Shown here one piece after another: positions 1-12,755 of a stretch of 64,000 nucleotides of DNA. The DNA comes from Blepharisma japonicum. Taxonomy: Eukaryota; Ciliophora; Heterotrichea; Heterotrichida; Blepharismidae. Where the stretch lies: contig CATKHK010000049.1 in NCBI GenBank assembly GCA_949751835.1, positions 248,001-312,000 of the forward strand, given 5' to 3'. A program made the translations under genes and the position numbers. Below the pieces are notes generated by a model. That model was not told where the DNA came from and searched no databases. It worked only from the letters and a program-made list of their open reading frames with translations. Positions within the stretch are counted from its first letter, which is position 1. The number at the start of each line of letters is the position of its first letter.

Positions 1-1542
1 TCATTTATTGTGCCTCAAGAAAGAAATTCTGATGATTATTTTTTTCCTAGCCCAGGATGTGAAAAAATTCCTACGGTCTATGAAAATTATGAACGTGAGT
101 TGGAACGACTAAGAAAGAAAATAAATATGCTTAAAAAAGAAAATAGCCTTTATTTTGAAAAAATTAGCGAATTAGAAAAAAAGTTGGCAAAAGCCAAAGA
201 AAAGCAACTTAAAGCTGAACAAAAAGCTCATGAATATTATGAGCATTATCATAAAAGTATGCTTTTAATAAACAAAGATGCTGAAGAAAGTAGGCTATTA
301 AAGCAGCAAAATGAGCATGCAACTTTACAAATTAATAAACTTACCCATGCTCTTCAAGACTTAGACCAAAGATATAAAGTTTTTATTGAAAATACTAAAA
401 ATATGAAAGAAAGCACTTGCATTGAATTTGATGAAATCTCAGAATCAAGTTTAGTAAGAGATACATCAAGCATCGTCACAGATGAGACACTAGGGGATAT
501 TAATATTACAACCATAACAAAATACATCTCAATAGACCAAGAAAAATTATTAAGCCAAAATTACTATACTTCTGAAATAAAAAGTGCTATCGAAGAAAAC
601 ACAGAACTCAGCAAAGATTTCGCCATTTTCCAGCTGAAAAACCAAGTTGTCCAAGCAAGCATGATAAACTCCAACATGACAAGATCAATTTATTCTTTGG
701 AATGGAAATTAGAATTAATTAAGCACAAGTATGAAGTAAAGAGGAATTTATGCAAACACCAGCAAGAGCAAATTAAAGGTCTTGAAGAAATGATTGATTA
801 CCTTCATGACTCATTTCTTCATATAGCCAAACTATCAGAGCCCGGAGAGCAAAATGCTTGCAAAACGTCTTTTAATACTGAAAATTTATTAGTCCCAAAG
901 CCGGTGATACTTAAACCTTTTACTCCAAGACCGTCAAAGAAATATCAGACTCCAAGAAATAAAAAAACATTTGCTGAACATTGTGAAAAGAGCTCGGAAT
1001 TATCAATTTGTTCATATATTGAAACTGAGTCCCAAGAGCCACTGAATTTGACAATGAAAAGCAAAGCATTAGAAACGAGTTTAGAGATGCAAAGACTTTA
1101 TAATACTGAATTAAAAAAGAGCAATGAATTAAATAAAAATCAAGCTATAATGTACCAAAATTTATTAAACGATTTTGAGCAAAAAATACTTTTAGCTCAG
1201 AAGAACGAAAGAGAAAGATGGAAACTGTTTTTCTCAGAGTTAAAAAATAACTGTGAAAAAGAGCTAGCTAGAAAGCAATCTGAGGTTATTAATTTAAATA
1301 AGCTACTTGGAGAATGGATTCATAAATTTATGGAACTGCAAGAGTCAATCCAATTAGATGAGAAGCCACTATCAAAAACAAGTTTTGCTGAAATCAAAAA
1401 TTTGGTAAGCCAAACACTAAATTTACCGATAGAAACACCAATGGGCTTAAAACGAATGTTTTATCATTGTCCTCTGAGACAGTCTTTATCAACCGGTGAA
1501 AATCCACATTTTAAGCCAACAGGCGATAAGAGCCCACTTTAA
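1..1542 (+). CDS. Coiled-coil protein, 5' partial
   Basis: The frame is open from base 1 and the first codons contain no ATG, so the gene begins upstream of the window. About 513 codons are present, ending in TAA. I do not recognise a family. Roughly residues 20-120 form a Glu/Lys/Leu heptad-rich coiled coil; a second coiled coil lies near residues 200-270 and a third near 350-460. They are separated by Ser/Thr-rich, Pro-containing linkers. There are no membrane segments or catalytic motifs. A structural role at the cytoskeleton, cortex or basal body would fit the composition, but this is inference only. The one internal ATG-rich stretch is too far in to be a convincing start. Confidence 0.8.
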   Translation, partial: SFIVPQERNSDDYFFPSPGCEKIPTVYENYERELERLRKKINMLKKENSLYFEKISELEKKLAKAKEKQLKAEQKAHEYYEHYHKSMLLINKDAEESRLLKQQNEHATLQINKLTHALQDLDQRYKVFIENTKNMKESTCIEFDEISESSLVRDTSSIVTDETLGDINITTITKYISIDQEKLLSQNYYTSEIKSAIEENTELSKDFAIFQLKNQVVQASMINSNMTRSIYSLEWKLELIKHKYEVKRNLCKHQQEQIKGLEEMIDYLHDSFLHIAKLSEPGEQNACKTSFNTENLLVPKPVILKPFTPRPSKKYQTPRNKKTFAEHCEKSSELSICSYIETESQEPLNLTMKSKALETSLEMQRLYNTELKKSNELNKNQAIMYQNLLNDFEQKILLAQKNERERWKLFFSELKNNCEKELARKQSEVINLNKLLGEWIHKFMELQESIQLDEKPLSKTSFAEIKNLVSQTLNLPIETPMGLKRMFYHCPLRQSLSTGENPHFKPTGDKSPL

Positions 1543-1658
1543 ATTTTGAGATTATAAAAAATTTTTAATAATTTCTAATTAATGCTTATATTCATTACCT
1601 TGTCAATATTATTTATCAATAAAATTATAGCTGAGTATAAATATAATTTAAATTGAAG

Positions 1659-3809
1659 ATGGAGGCAAAAAAACTTTCAGAATTTTTAGTAAAAGGATTT
1701 AATGAAAGCAATAAAATAGAACTGACATTTAGAGACATTGAGGCTATTGATAAAATCGATTCAAAATTTCATACAGTTTCTCAACTTGATTTATCATATA
1801 ATCAATTAATTACTTTAGAAGGAATAGATCAATTTATATGTCTAACCCATCTAAATCTTGCAAATAATTTGATTGAAGATTTTGAAGAGCTTGAAAAAAT
1901 TTTAAAAAGAGATAAACTTATGGTTCTCAGCATTAAAGGGAACCCTCTTGCAAGGCACCCAAATATTATTCCTTTAATTATCCAAAATTTTCCTAGAATT
2001 TGTGAAATTGATGGTGAAACTATAAATGAGGCCACAAAAAGAGATATAAAAGATGCTGAAGAAATTTCTAGACAGTTGATTCCTTATTTTTATGAAAATG
2101 AACAAATAATGATAAAATTGCATCAAAATCTAAGCTTTTTAAATCTTAAGCTAGAATTATTAGAATTTTGTGCTGAAAGGCTACCTCCAGATATATTACC
2201 ATCTAGTGAAGAAATAATGGGCTTTCATCATAGAGAAGTCAATAAATACCCAGAAATGCCAGAACTAGGGAATATAGATTATGACAAAAAAATAAGACCG
2301 TATATGCTGCTTGAATTTATGAGAAATATAAGAGAAAATTTCGATGAAATGACACAGGAATATGAAGAAGAAATTGTATGTAAAATTTATAGGTGAATTT
2401 ATTGCGAAATTATTCTTCATCTTCATAATAGAGGATCTCCTGATTTGCAGTGTTTCTTGCAAAGATATGAGCATGAAGGCTCTATAGATGCAATTACTTC
2501 TGATTTATTCTTTTTTTCACAATTAAGCTATTGTCCAGGGTCATTGATGCATTTTCCAGTATTTGGGTGTAATAATGAATATTTAAGGGCTTTATATTCA
2601 GTTCTTCACAAACAAGCAATAGCTCTTAAAGCGCTAATTATTGATAGGACTCAACTGTTATTATATGATACAAGAGAAATTTTACCTTCAGAAGTTGTTT
2701 TAAAATCAAATTCTGTTGTCATTCAGCCTTCATTTATATATGAAGAATCAGCAGACAGTATATTATCTCCACCTAATAAAGTATCATACCCTGAAAATCC
2801 TCACCATTTTGAAAAAGACTATTCAAGCCCTTCATTTCCTCAGAATTTTGTGTCGCCTACAGACAAACTTCAGCTTCAAACAGCTGATTTAGAATCAATA
2901 AAATCAGATTATTTATCACCAAAATTTCCTCATGAAAATATTTTAAAAGATAGGCTTGGGATTCCTAACTCAAATAAGTTTATTGAAGAGGAAGCAGAGC
3001 ACAAAGATATTGTTTCCAGGCTTGAATTTGACGGAGAAATGAGCGACATGAATTTTTCTATGTCAAGAGAAGAGCTAAGCCAAACAATTGAAGATTTGCT
3101 TAATGATGATAATCATGATGACCCTGCTGTGCAGTTTTATAATGATAGAAGAAAATGTGAAGTATTTTCGAATTGAAAAGATTTAATTTATAAAAGATTG
3201 AGGAAAGAAGAAAGGGCTGAATCGAAGTATAAGCTGACATTGGCGGAAAAAGCGTTTTTGATATTGAAAAACTTAAAAAATGCAAAAATTGCTGCTTTGG
3301 AGCAGCTTGAAGAAAATTCTGTTTTAAAGTACAATAGAGATTTAATGAAAAAAATTATTTCTATGTGAGGAGCACATAGTTTGGCAATGAAAACACATAG
3401 AGTGCAAGTTGCAGAGTTTTATAAAGCAAGAAATTTGAAACTTAAAGCTCTTAAAGGGTTTACTCTTTATAATGTAAGAAAGCAAGAGATGTATAAGAAA
3501 TCTGAAAACTTTTTAAAGGACTCTTTAAAAAGAAAAACTCTATTTGCATTGAAAAGTAAAAGCAATGCTCAATTAAAGTTAAGAGAAAATATTCGGAATA
3601 TGAGGTTGAAAAAAATGAAAGGGCTAATTAAAAAATTATTAAAAGGCTGGCTTCATTTGGTAAGACCGAGTGCAAAATATGTGAAACGGGAAGTATCGAT
3701 GAGATGTGAATCTGATGTTGACAAACTTATAAACAAAATCAATAAAACTGCAAAAGCATTTTCAAAGGACTTTAAACTTTTGAATAAAAAATCAAAACTT
3801 GTTAACTAA
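1659..3809 (+). CDS. Leucine-rich-repeat protein with basic C-terminus, 716 aa
   Basis: The start is the ATG at 1659; an in-frame TTG two codons earlier is not needed. TGA codons at 2394, 3174 and 3366 lie in one continuous frame and are read as Trp, joining what would otherwise be three fragments. Residues about 38-100 hold SDS22-type leucine-rich repeats (LDLSYNQL, LNLANNLI), followed by an LRR-cap-like segment (GNPLARHPNI, FPRICEIDG). The middle is Ser/Pro-rich and probably disordered. The last ~150 residues are very basic and helical with scattered Trp/Phe, loosely like centrin-binding Sfi1 repeats. SDS22-type LRR-cap proteins are common in axonemes and centrosomes, so a ciliary or basal-body role is possible. 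No closer family is recognised. Confidence 0.8.
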
Positions 3810-4067
3810 AACTTTAAATTAATTGAAAATTCAGCAATATTCGTAAAAAACTATCTTATGCTAATTGAAAATGCTATTTATCCTTGATATAGTGTGTGCT
3901 TTATCAAGCATAGATCATGATTTAAATTATTGGTGAATTTAATTACCTATTAAAAATTCTAACTGAAAATTATTTTTGGCATGATGAATCTTAAATGCTC
4001 CACAAATATTTATTATAAGCGCCTGTCTCCAAATATATAATGTTCGCCAAAATATGGACAATAAAAT

Positions 4068-5744
4068 ATGAAGTCCCTAGTCCTCATATGCATGCTCTTA
4101 GGAGTATTTGGGTCCTTAGAAACCAAAAATAAGCTTATAGAATGTGAAGCCTGTAGAGAAGTGTTCAGATATATCCAAAAATGGACACTTAATCCAGACA
4201 TATGAAGCTTCCCTATTGACGTCGCTGTTGAAATATGCACAAAGTTCGTAGGGTATACTGAGCCTGTCTGCCGTGGAGCAATTCAAGAAAACGTTCTTAT
4301 AGTATCAGAAAGCCTTGCAAGACATTATTTCGATCCAGATTTTGCTTGTTCTGCGATTGAACTTTGCGATTCTCCTAAATATGTAAGAGAAAATTTCACA
4401 GAATGGCAAAACAACGTCCTTGCTTCCAAACCATCAGCACCAGCTCCTACACCTTCTAATCAAGGAACTTTCAAGTTCGGCCACATGAGTGATTTACATA
4501 TTGATGTCTTTTACCAAGAAGGAGCCAATTCTAATTGTGGACTTCCATTATGCTGCAGAGAATGGAATGGACCAGGAACATCAGGGTCTTGGGGAGACTA
4601 CAACTGTGATATCCCAGTTAAAACTCTCGAAACTGCTATCAGCCAAATGAGCGACCAAGACTTAGACTTTGTGATAATCACTGGAGACTTGCCTCCTCAC
4701 GATGTCTGGAATCAGTCACAATCCTATAACTTGCAATACCAGTCCATTGTGGCCAACCTCTTCGAAAAATATTTCCCAACAACCCCAGTTTATTACATGT
4801 TCGGAAACCACGGCCCATTCCCAGTAAACGCTTTAGACCCTACAAATTCATCCTGGTTCTTAGACCCAGTCACTGAAATTTGGGGAAGCTGGCTTGATGC
4901 CCAAGCAATTGCAACCTTAAAAAGCAAATGGACTTATTCTATGGTCCACCCAGGCACCAACCTTAAGCTTATTGCACTTAATACCCAAGCTTGCAATAAC
5001 GGGAATTTCTATTTGTTTGTAAATGTAACTGATCCTTTGGGACAAATCGAATGGCTTGAAAACGAGCTGAGCCAAGCTGAGAAAAGTGGCCAAGTTGTGT
5101 ACTTTTATGCTCATATCCCAATTGCAAGTGGTGACTGTTTATATGCGTGGGCAGCCCATGTTAACACTTTGATTGACAGATATTCTAATATTATTGCTGG
5201 GCAGTTTTACGGGCATACTCATAATGATGAGTGGCATATTAATAGAGGAATAAAAACTAATGAACCACTCAGTGTTCAATGGGTAGCTCCAAGTGTGACG
5301 ACTTATCAAGGCTTAAATCCATCATTTAGGATATATGAAGCAGATACAGTTACTAAGCTGGTTACTGATGTCCATCAATATAGATTAGATTTAGCTGCTG
5401 CCAATCTCAACCCAACAGTCACCCCTACCTTTGAGCTTGCTTACTCATATCTTGACTTATATGGAGTTTCTGATTTAACTCCTCAAACTATGCTAGAATA
5501 TGCTAATTCTTTGGCTAGCAATGCTACTGGAGCTCAACAATGGTTGGATAATTATTATACAGGACGCAATCCTTCTTCAAGCTGTAATGCTGCTTGTAGA
5601 AATAACCTGGTCTGCGAGCTTGAGTGGGGAACAAGTGTACTGCAGGGAATTTGCAAGAACTCAACAGGATCAGGATTGTCTAATGAATTAGTCGAGGCAC
5701 TGTTTGGACCATGGGAATATAAAGTGGGCTCTAGCATAATCTAA
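4068..5744 (+). CDS. Acid sphingomyelinase-like phosphodiesterase (saposin B + metallophosphatase), 558 aa
   Basis: A secreted or lysosomal enzyme expected to hydrolyse sphingomyelin or a related phosphodiester. ATG 4068 opens a signal peptide (MKSLVLICMLLGVFGS). A saposin-B domain follows at about residues 22-110, with CEAC and later Cys pairs. One TGA at 4203 (Trp) lies in the saposin domain. The calcineurin-like phosphoesterase domain starts at MSDLHID (near residue 140), with metal-ligand motifs DLHID, GDLPPHD, FGNHG, YAHIP and GHTHND. The family usually has GNHE or GNHD at the third motif; here it is GNHG. The C-terminal region with paired Cys (CNAAC) matches the ASM C-terminal domain. 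The length is usual for ASM/SMPDL3 enzymes. The stop is TAA. Confidence 0.9.
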
Positions 5745-6863
5745 GAAAATTAGATATATAAACATATTAACTTATAAATTTAGCTTTTTTGAGCTTGGAG
5801 GAAACTCGATTCTGCTTTGCAAAGTGTGGAGAAAGCCACCAAAATCTCTTGAAGTGTTTATATTGCTCTTTTCAAAATGATTAAACTAAAAGTTACCTTA
5901 TGTTGCCCAATTAAGTCTTTGAGGTCTTTTGCTAAGTCTTATCAAAATTAGCTTCTAGCTTCAGGTTTTTCTTTGCCGACCGCTTTAAAACGTCTTTCGT
6001 AGCTCTTTACTTAAAATCTAGTGAGATTCTATTTCTATCTTTTATAGTAAATATGAAATTTCTAATTCATAATATTTATTGTTATAAATATTCAAATATT
6101 AATTGATATTTAATAAATTTCTTTTAGTTGCTTCAACTCAGCTTTGGATTGCACAAGCTCATATTTTACTTTCCCAATATCTCATGACATCTACTTTGCA
6201 GTTTTATTAATTTACTTTTTTTACTTTGAATGTAATATCTCACAGTGTCGATGTTTTGTTTATAGGCAAAGCCTTCGTCATTTTCATTCAATAGTGTTTA
6301 TGTTGAGTCATTATTTATTTACAATAATATTCTTGCATTGAGCTAAACAAATGGTTTGGCTAAGAAGTGTTAGGCTCCAATTCCATTATGATGCTAGAAT
6401 TTGTGTGCTTTAGGAAAAGAAGATGGGTTCACCCCTAGCTTTGCTCGCAACAACAAAATAAAAATCAGCTGCTTTTTGAGATTTTTGGATTAGATTCATG
6501 ATTTTCTTCGTCTAAGTCCCTGAAATCCATTTTGTCAAAAATTTTTAAATTGGAAATTGATATTTTCTTATAACTTCAGAATATAGTTTTTTAAGTAAAT
6601 TGCAATTTTATAGCCAATTATTCTATTTTCTTTTATGAAATAATTTAATATTCTTAAGAATTCTGCTATGAATATAGAGCCTTATTAAAAAAGAGTTCAG
6701 TGCTTTCATATAATATCTAATCAGCATGATTTCTAATTTAAATATAAGCAGAGCTTGAATATCATTTATTAATTTTAAGCTGGCATTTAAGGCTTAGGTT
6801 TTAAGTTCTTAAGCGAATTAATCAGTCAGACTCAAATTTTATTATAGCTTTAAAGGATTTAGC
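5745..6863. other. Gene-poor spacer with short degenerate open stretches
   Basis: No intact gene is supported. On the minus strand several short stretches are open when UGA is Trp: about 6435-6530 (31 codons from an ATG at 6530), about 6247-6285 (reading NTIEWKWRRL) and about 5769-5880. UAA/UAG stops and frame changes separate them. They may be relics of a decayed gene, or chance. Confidence 0.4.
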
Positions 6864-7151
6864 TTATTTACCAAGTCTTTGGAACTCCCAATCTCTATTA
6901 TCAAGTGGGCATACATGCCTAGTTTTTAACCAACGGGAAATGCAGTGAAAGTGAAAAGCATGATTACAAACTCCCCATGCCACATTACATTCTTCAGAGG
7001 TAGCTGATTGCTGATTAGCTTGACAATCAATGCAGGGGTCGCTGATATGAGTTCTACAAATTGCACAGTTTTCTACTTCGATGTCCCATGCCCACATCGC
7101 TACCGCGTTCCACTTCTTGACCTCAAATCTTCTTTGTGCAGATTCCACCAT
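6864..7151 (-). CDS. RBX1: RBX1/ROC1, RING-H2 subunit of cullin-RING ubiquitin ligases, 95 aa
   Basis: RBX1 binds the cullin C-terminus and recruits the E2 (or the NEDD8 E2) in SCF-type ligases in nucleus and cytoplasm. The protein is full length and nearly identical to the animal form through the RING-H2: [16 protein letters not shown] (the cullin-binding strand), then [46 protein letters not shown]. All Zn ligands, including the Asp in the last site, are present. Only the disordered N-terminus is short. All Trp codons are TGG, consistent with a highly conserved, well expressed gene. The stop is TAA. It is divergent from the kinesin gene to the right, with a 675-bp spacer. Confidence 0.97.
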   Translation of the reverse strand: MVESAQRRFEVKKWNAVAMWAWDIEVENCAICRTHISDPCIDCQANQQSATSEECNVAWGVCNHAFHFHCISRWLKTRHVCPLDNRDWEFQRLGK

Positions 7152-7826
7152 ATTAGTATAGAATAGTAAATTTACTTTGTTTAAAACTTCCCCTGATTTA
7201 CAATAGAATAGAGATTCATTTAATAAAGTAGCATTCTTATGAAAATAAAGATTTTATTAGAAAACTATTTTACAATACATATATAAAGGGCTGAGAATAT
7301 AGAACTGTCTAAAACTGTTAATATAGATATAGATTATGGCACTGTAAATTTGTTATACAAAATTCGGAATTTATATTAGAAAGTTTAACAGATATAAACT
7401 TACTATTTAAGGTGTTACTTTAGAGAATTCAAGCTGTCTTTTGTATCAAGATATGATTTTATAAAAGAGTAAATTCTTGCTTCCATTTTAAATATTTTAA
7501 CTTGTTTTTATTGTCTCTAAATCTATCGATTTTGATTATGTAGCAAAGCACTCTACAAGCATATTTAATAATTAAATAAAATTATAAAGAGATATTCTAT
7601 GTATATTAGGAGCTTAAATTAGCATGATATTTGCATTGATGCTATAAAATCCTTATAGATTAAGTTAAAATGATTTTTATATGAATCTGCTACATTAATT
7701 AGTAATGAACATTTTCTAGCATTAATTTTATTAATATTTTCATATCTTTGACCATATATTAATTTTTTAAGCTCAATATTTTTCTCTTAAATATCCTTCC
7801 CTTTTATAGCGGGTTTGTGTTTTAAA
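7152..7826. promoter_or_regulatory. Divergent spacer between RBX1 and the kinesin gene
   Basis: This AT-rich spacer lies between two diverging starts and must hold both promoters; no specific motif is recognised. It also holds one tentative 50-codon minus-strand gene, listed separately. Confidence 0.4.
7318..7486 (-). CDS. Tentative 50-aa protein with a 16-nt intron
   Basis: ATG at 7486 opens 22 codons that reach TAA inside GTAACACCTTAAATAG (7403-7418). Removing these 16 nt restores an open frame of 28 more codons to TAA at 7318. No family is recognised. In AT-rich DNA with only two stop codons, a run this short can arise by chance, so this is a candidate only. Its interest is the 16-nt candidate intron, one base longer than every other intron found here. 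Confidence 0.25.
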
Positions 7827-9530
7827 ATGTATAAAAGAAAGCTCGATGATAGCAAAGAAGGCCATCCCAAAAGATTAAAGTCACTAGACCGTGACAGTAT
7901 TACAGATACCGAAGATGTAGTCCCAATTAAAGTTTTCTGCAGAATTCGTCCTGTATCATCTCAACCTTCCGATATCTATGAAATCACCTCATCTCATTCA
8001 CTCAAGATCAACCCTCCATCCCATGCCTCGGAAACTGCAATAGAGCAATTTGAATTTACATCAATCCTTGGGCCATGTACCACTCAAGAGCAAGTTGCAG
8101 CTACAATTTGTTACCCACTTATCAATGAATTTGTCGAAAAAGGGAAAAGTGCGCTTTTATTTTCTTATGGAATTACCAATGCAGGAAAAACTCATACTAT
8201 TATGGGGACATATGAAAATCCTGGGATAACTATCAGAGCTATAAAAGACTTAATTGATAGGAATTTAACCTTTAAAGTGCAGTTTTTCGAAATTTATAAT
8301 GATCGGGTTTATGATCTTTTACAAGAATATTCGAAAAAAGAACAAAGACAGTCTTTGAAAGTGAGGCAAGACAGTTCTAATGTAAAAATCATTGGAATCA
8401 GTGAAAAGCATATACAAACCTTTTCAGAAGCTATGGATTGTCTAAGATTAGGGCTAAATAATAGAAAGTTAGCGGAAACTGCGTGCAATCAAGTCTCTTC
8501 AAGAAGCCACTCAGTTTTTGTGATAATGCTTGAAGGAGAAAATGCTCCGAAATTTGCGATTGTGGATTTAGCTGGAGCAGAGCGCACCTTAAGAGCTAAT
8601 ACAGTTGGAGAAAGACTAAAAGAGGCCAGCTATATTAATAACTCTTTAAGTGTGCTTGGCCGATGCTTGGAAGCTATCAAAAACAATCAAAACAAAGGGA
8701 AAAAAGATATGATCCCTTTTAGAGACACTTTACTAACCAAGATATTTTCAGAATTCTTTGGAATGGGTGAAGATAAAAATATTTCATTAATTATCAATAT
8801 TAATCAATGCAAAGAAGATTTTGAAGAAACTCTTAGTGTTTTGAAATTTGGAGCTATAACAACTGGAATTAAGCCAATGAAATCTAAGCTTGGGCAGCAC
8901 CGAAATGTGCCTGGACAAGAAATCGCGAGGCTGCAAGAGCTAGAAGAACTTCTACGAGCCAAAGAAGAAGAGATTGAAGAGCTTAAAAGACAAGAAATGC
9001 TGAAAACACAAGAACAGCTTCAAGTAGTTAAACAAAGAGAACTGGAGCTTGAGTCTGAGCTCAGATCCAAAATCGCTCAAGAAGTCGAATCTATGTTAGC
9101 AAAACAATCAGACCTCTATAAAACTTCTAGAGACATGCTAATAAGAAACTATGATGAAATCATGAAAACAAAGGATGAAATATGAGCCTCCAAACTTTCA
9201 AAATTAAAGAAAAATATCAATTGTATTGACACATGCACATCCCCCTTAAAAGAAACCATCGTAGAAGTAACAGTCCCAAAAATTTTCCTCAACCCATTTG
9301 GCACAGAAGAAATCTCAATACAAACTGAAGACGCCCCACAGCCAATTGAAGAAAAACTTGGATCTGTCAAAGAAATCAAAGAAAATACCCAAAAAAATAA
9401 AGAGGACACAGAAAACAAAGAAAACGAGCAAGCTCCAAAGCCTCTCAAAATCAAACCTAAGCATAAAACCAATCTTTCTAGCCCAATTTCCAGGAGAACC
9501 AGAAAAGGCCTTCGGAAAAACGCCCATTAA
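7827..9530 (+). CDS. Kinesin motor protein, kinesin-6 (KIF20-like) type, 567 aa
   Basis: A microtubule motor ATPase. ATG 7827 starts MYKRKL; the motor domain begins at VKVFCRIRP (about residue 38) and ends near residue 360. The P-loop reads YGITNAGKTHT, with the T-N-x-GKT form typical of kinesin-6 (KIF20/MKLP2) instead of the usual AYGQTGSGKT. Switch I is NQVSSRSH, switch II is VDLAGAER, and the KEASYINNSLSVLGRC helix is present. A coiled coil follows (about residues 375-450), then a Lys/Pro-rich tail. One TGA (9183) is Trp, just after the coiled coil. Animal KIF20 proteins are longer and carry a large loop insert, absent here. The BBS1 gene starts 49 nt downstream on the same strand. The family call is secure; the subfamily rests on the P-loop only. 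Confidence 0.9.
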
Positions 9531-9579
9531 TAACCAACTTCTGCATAAGTTTAACTGTATTTTCATATTTTCTTAAAAA

Positions 9580-11259
9580 ATGGAACTATGGACTAACTCT
9601 TGACAAGACCCTGTGGCAGGCCTCAAAGCTACCTCAGCTTGTATGTGCTTAGGAGATTTAAAGTCAGACGGCGAGTACAATTTAGTTATCGCTGATTTAA
9701 AGAAAAAGCTCCGAGTTTACCGTGGGACTTCTATAGCGTGAGAAAGTTTGTTACTAGATGTCCCTTCTGCAGTGGCAATTTATTATTCAGAAATTGATGC
9801 TCCTCCTAATTTAGCAGTAGCATCTGGCTCTTTTATTTTTATTTACAAAAATTCAAGACCTTTCTTTAAGTTTACGTTGCCAAACCTTGAGCTTCCGCCT
9901 GATGAAGTTTCTATATGGGAAGCTTTAAAAGAAAGTAGAATGGATCCAACTGAAGCTATAGCGAGATTAGCTTCTTTAAGAGAATCTATGAGCTTGCTAA
10001 GTAATCGGTCTTTGGATTTGTTATCATATGACTCAGATGAAGAAAGATTGGAATTTATTGAAGCGACTAAGTCAACCCCATTGGTACAAAATACCTCAAT
10101 TACTGCATTGGGAGTGCTTAAATTAGACCAAGAACTAGAAAATGCAGTATCAGTGCTTGTTATTGGGACTGAGCACAAGTTTTTGTATGTTTTAGATAAA
10201 ACAGGCTCAGCTATTATTACGAAAGTTGTATTGCCAGACGTCCCTGCTTTTATATCGACTGCTGGACTTTTTAGTGGTGAGTATCGAATTCTTATAGCTT
10301 GTAGGGATTCTAACATATATACTGTGAAAAATGGGCAGCTGATGCCAAATATAATAGAGCTAGAAACCCACTCTGTAGGGCTTATCAATATTGACCGAAG
10401 CATTTTTGTGGGGTCTATTGACCAAAAAGTTCACTGCTACCACATAAAGGGGAGAAAGCTTTATACTCTGTATATGCCTGAACAAGTTTCCTGCATTGAA
10501 ATGCTAAAACTCACAAGAACTCGCGTATTCAAAGGCCTACTTGTAGCATTAGCTAATGGAGAAATAAGACTTTATAAAGATAAAGTTCTATTGCACTCTT
10601 TGAGTATTGGCGAAACTATATTAGGGATGGTTTTTGGGTCTTATGGAAGAGAAGAAGGATCATTGGTGCTTAATGTAAAAAGTGGAGGAATTGTTGTAAA
10701 ACTTATTGATAAAAAAGCAAATTTAGAAGGGAGAAATGAATTCATTGGACCTCCGCCAGAGCAAGAAATCCCATTAGCGATACCAGCTAAGTCCAAGCTG
10801 TATTTAGAGCAAGTTGATAGAGAAAAAGAAAGTGCTAGACAGATGTATGGAGGATTTTTACGAGATTTGACATCATTAAGGTTGAGGACTGCAAAAGCAT
10901 ATTTGCAGTTACAATATCAAGAGCCAACCAATCAGAGTATAGAGTCACAGCTGAGTATGAGTGCTTATGTTCAAGGATTAGGTCCACTTTTTACAATAAT
11001 TTTGGAAGTACAAAATCAGGGTAGGCAATCTTCTACAGATATTGTCGTTTCTTTTTCATATGATCCAAAACTTTTTCAAATTATTACGCCTCTTACTTAT
11101 TTCCCTTGCTTAGTCCCTACACTTAAGTATAGACAAGAAATAGCTGTTAGGAGTATTGAAGGAGCAAGTGAAAACATTAGGGTATTTTTACAAAATAAAG
11201 TTTCTTGCTTGCCTATTATATCTGCTTTTATTACGATTCCTGGCTGTGATTTAGTTTAA
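9580..11259 (+). CDS. BBS1: BBS1, Bardet-Biedl syndrome protein 1 (BBSome subunit), 559 aa
   Basis: A BBSome subunit that contacts ARL6 and membrane cargo during ciliary trafficking. The start is ATG 9580; TGA codons at 9601 and 9739 are Trp, and without this reading the N-terminal 56 residues would be lost. The N-terminus aligns with animal BBS1 by eye (ATSACMCLGDLKSDGEYNLV, then VYKN-like FIYKNSRPFFKF). The rest is a beta-propeller with LVIGTEHKFLYVLD, LIACRDSNIYTV, VGSIDQKVHCYHIKGRKLYT, LANGEIRLYKDK and GSYGREEGSLVLN blades, followed by the C-terminal GAE-like beta domain. The length matches the family. The stop is TAA. It is expected in a heavily ciliated cell. Confidence 0.93.
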
Positions 11260-12204
<945 letters not shown>

Positions 12205-12239
12205 ATTAAATAGATTGAGATAAGTATGGTATCAAATAA

Positions 12240-12737
12240 ATGGTAAAGAGCTATTCACGGTCACCAGCAGTCCCAGCTAAATCTTGTTCTACTAAAGGTA
12301 GTGACCTCCGCGTGCATTTCAAAAATACCTTTGAAGTTGCTGCAGCAATCAGAGGGATGCCTCTTAAAAAAGCCAAAGGATTCTTAGAAGATGTCATTGA
12401 ACAAAAACAAATTGTCCCATTTAGAAGGTATCATGGAGGTGTTGGAAGGCATGCACAAGCTAAGCAATGGGGATGCACACAAGGAAGATGGCCTGAAAAG
12501 TCTTGCAAAGTTGTTTTGGATTTGCTGAGAAACTTAGAAGCAAGCGCTGATAGCAAAGGATTGGATGTGGAAAACATGTCATTGTGGCACGTTCAAGTCA
12601 ACAGAGCACAAAAAGGAAGAAGAAAAACTTTCAGAGCACATGGTGGGATCAAGCCTTATTTGAGCTCAAACTGCCATATCGAAATCATTGCTACAGAGAA
12701 CCAAGAAAGCGTTCCTAAGGCAGCTTTGAAGGCATAA
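12240..12737 (+). CDS. RPL17: 60S ribosomal protein L17 (uL22), 165 aa
   Basis: A large-subunit protein lining the exit tunnel. It is full length from MVKSYSRSP; typical uL22 blocks are [40 protein letters not shown] and the beta-hairpin [20 protein letters not shown]. All Trp codons are TGG, unlike several neighbours. Only 18 nt separate its TAA from the next ATG. Confidence 0.97.
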   Translation: MVKSYSRSPAVPAKSCSTKGSDLRVHFKNTFEVAAAIRGMPLKKAKGFLEDVIEQKQIVPFRRYHGGVGRHAQAKQWGCTQGRWPEKSCKVVLDLLRNLEASADSKGLDVENMSLWHVQVNRAQKGRRKTFRAHGGIKPYLSSNCHIEIIATENQESVPKAALKA

Positions 12738-12755
12738 TAAATAATCATTCGATAA

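Noticed and set aside
2371-2393. GTATGTAAAATTTATAG (17 nt) as an intron in the LRR gene
   Set aside because: Removing it leads quickly to a stop, while reading through with UGA as Trp gives one long frame.
6144-6341. A 65-codon plus-strand open frame
   Set aside because: Phe/Ile/Tyr-rich composition expected from AT-rich spacer DNA, with no motif; the minus strand is at least as protein-like.
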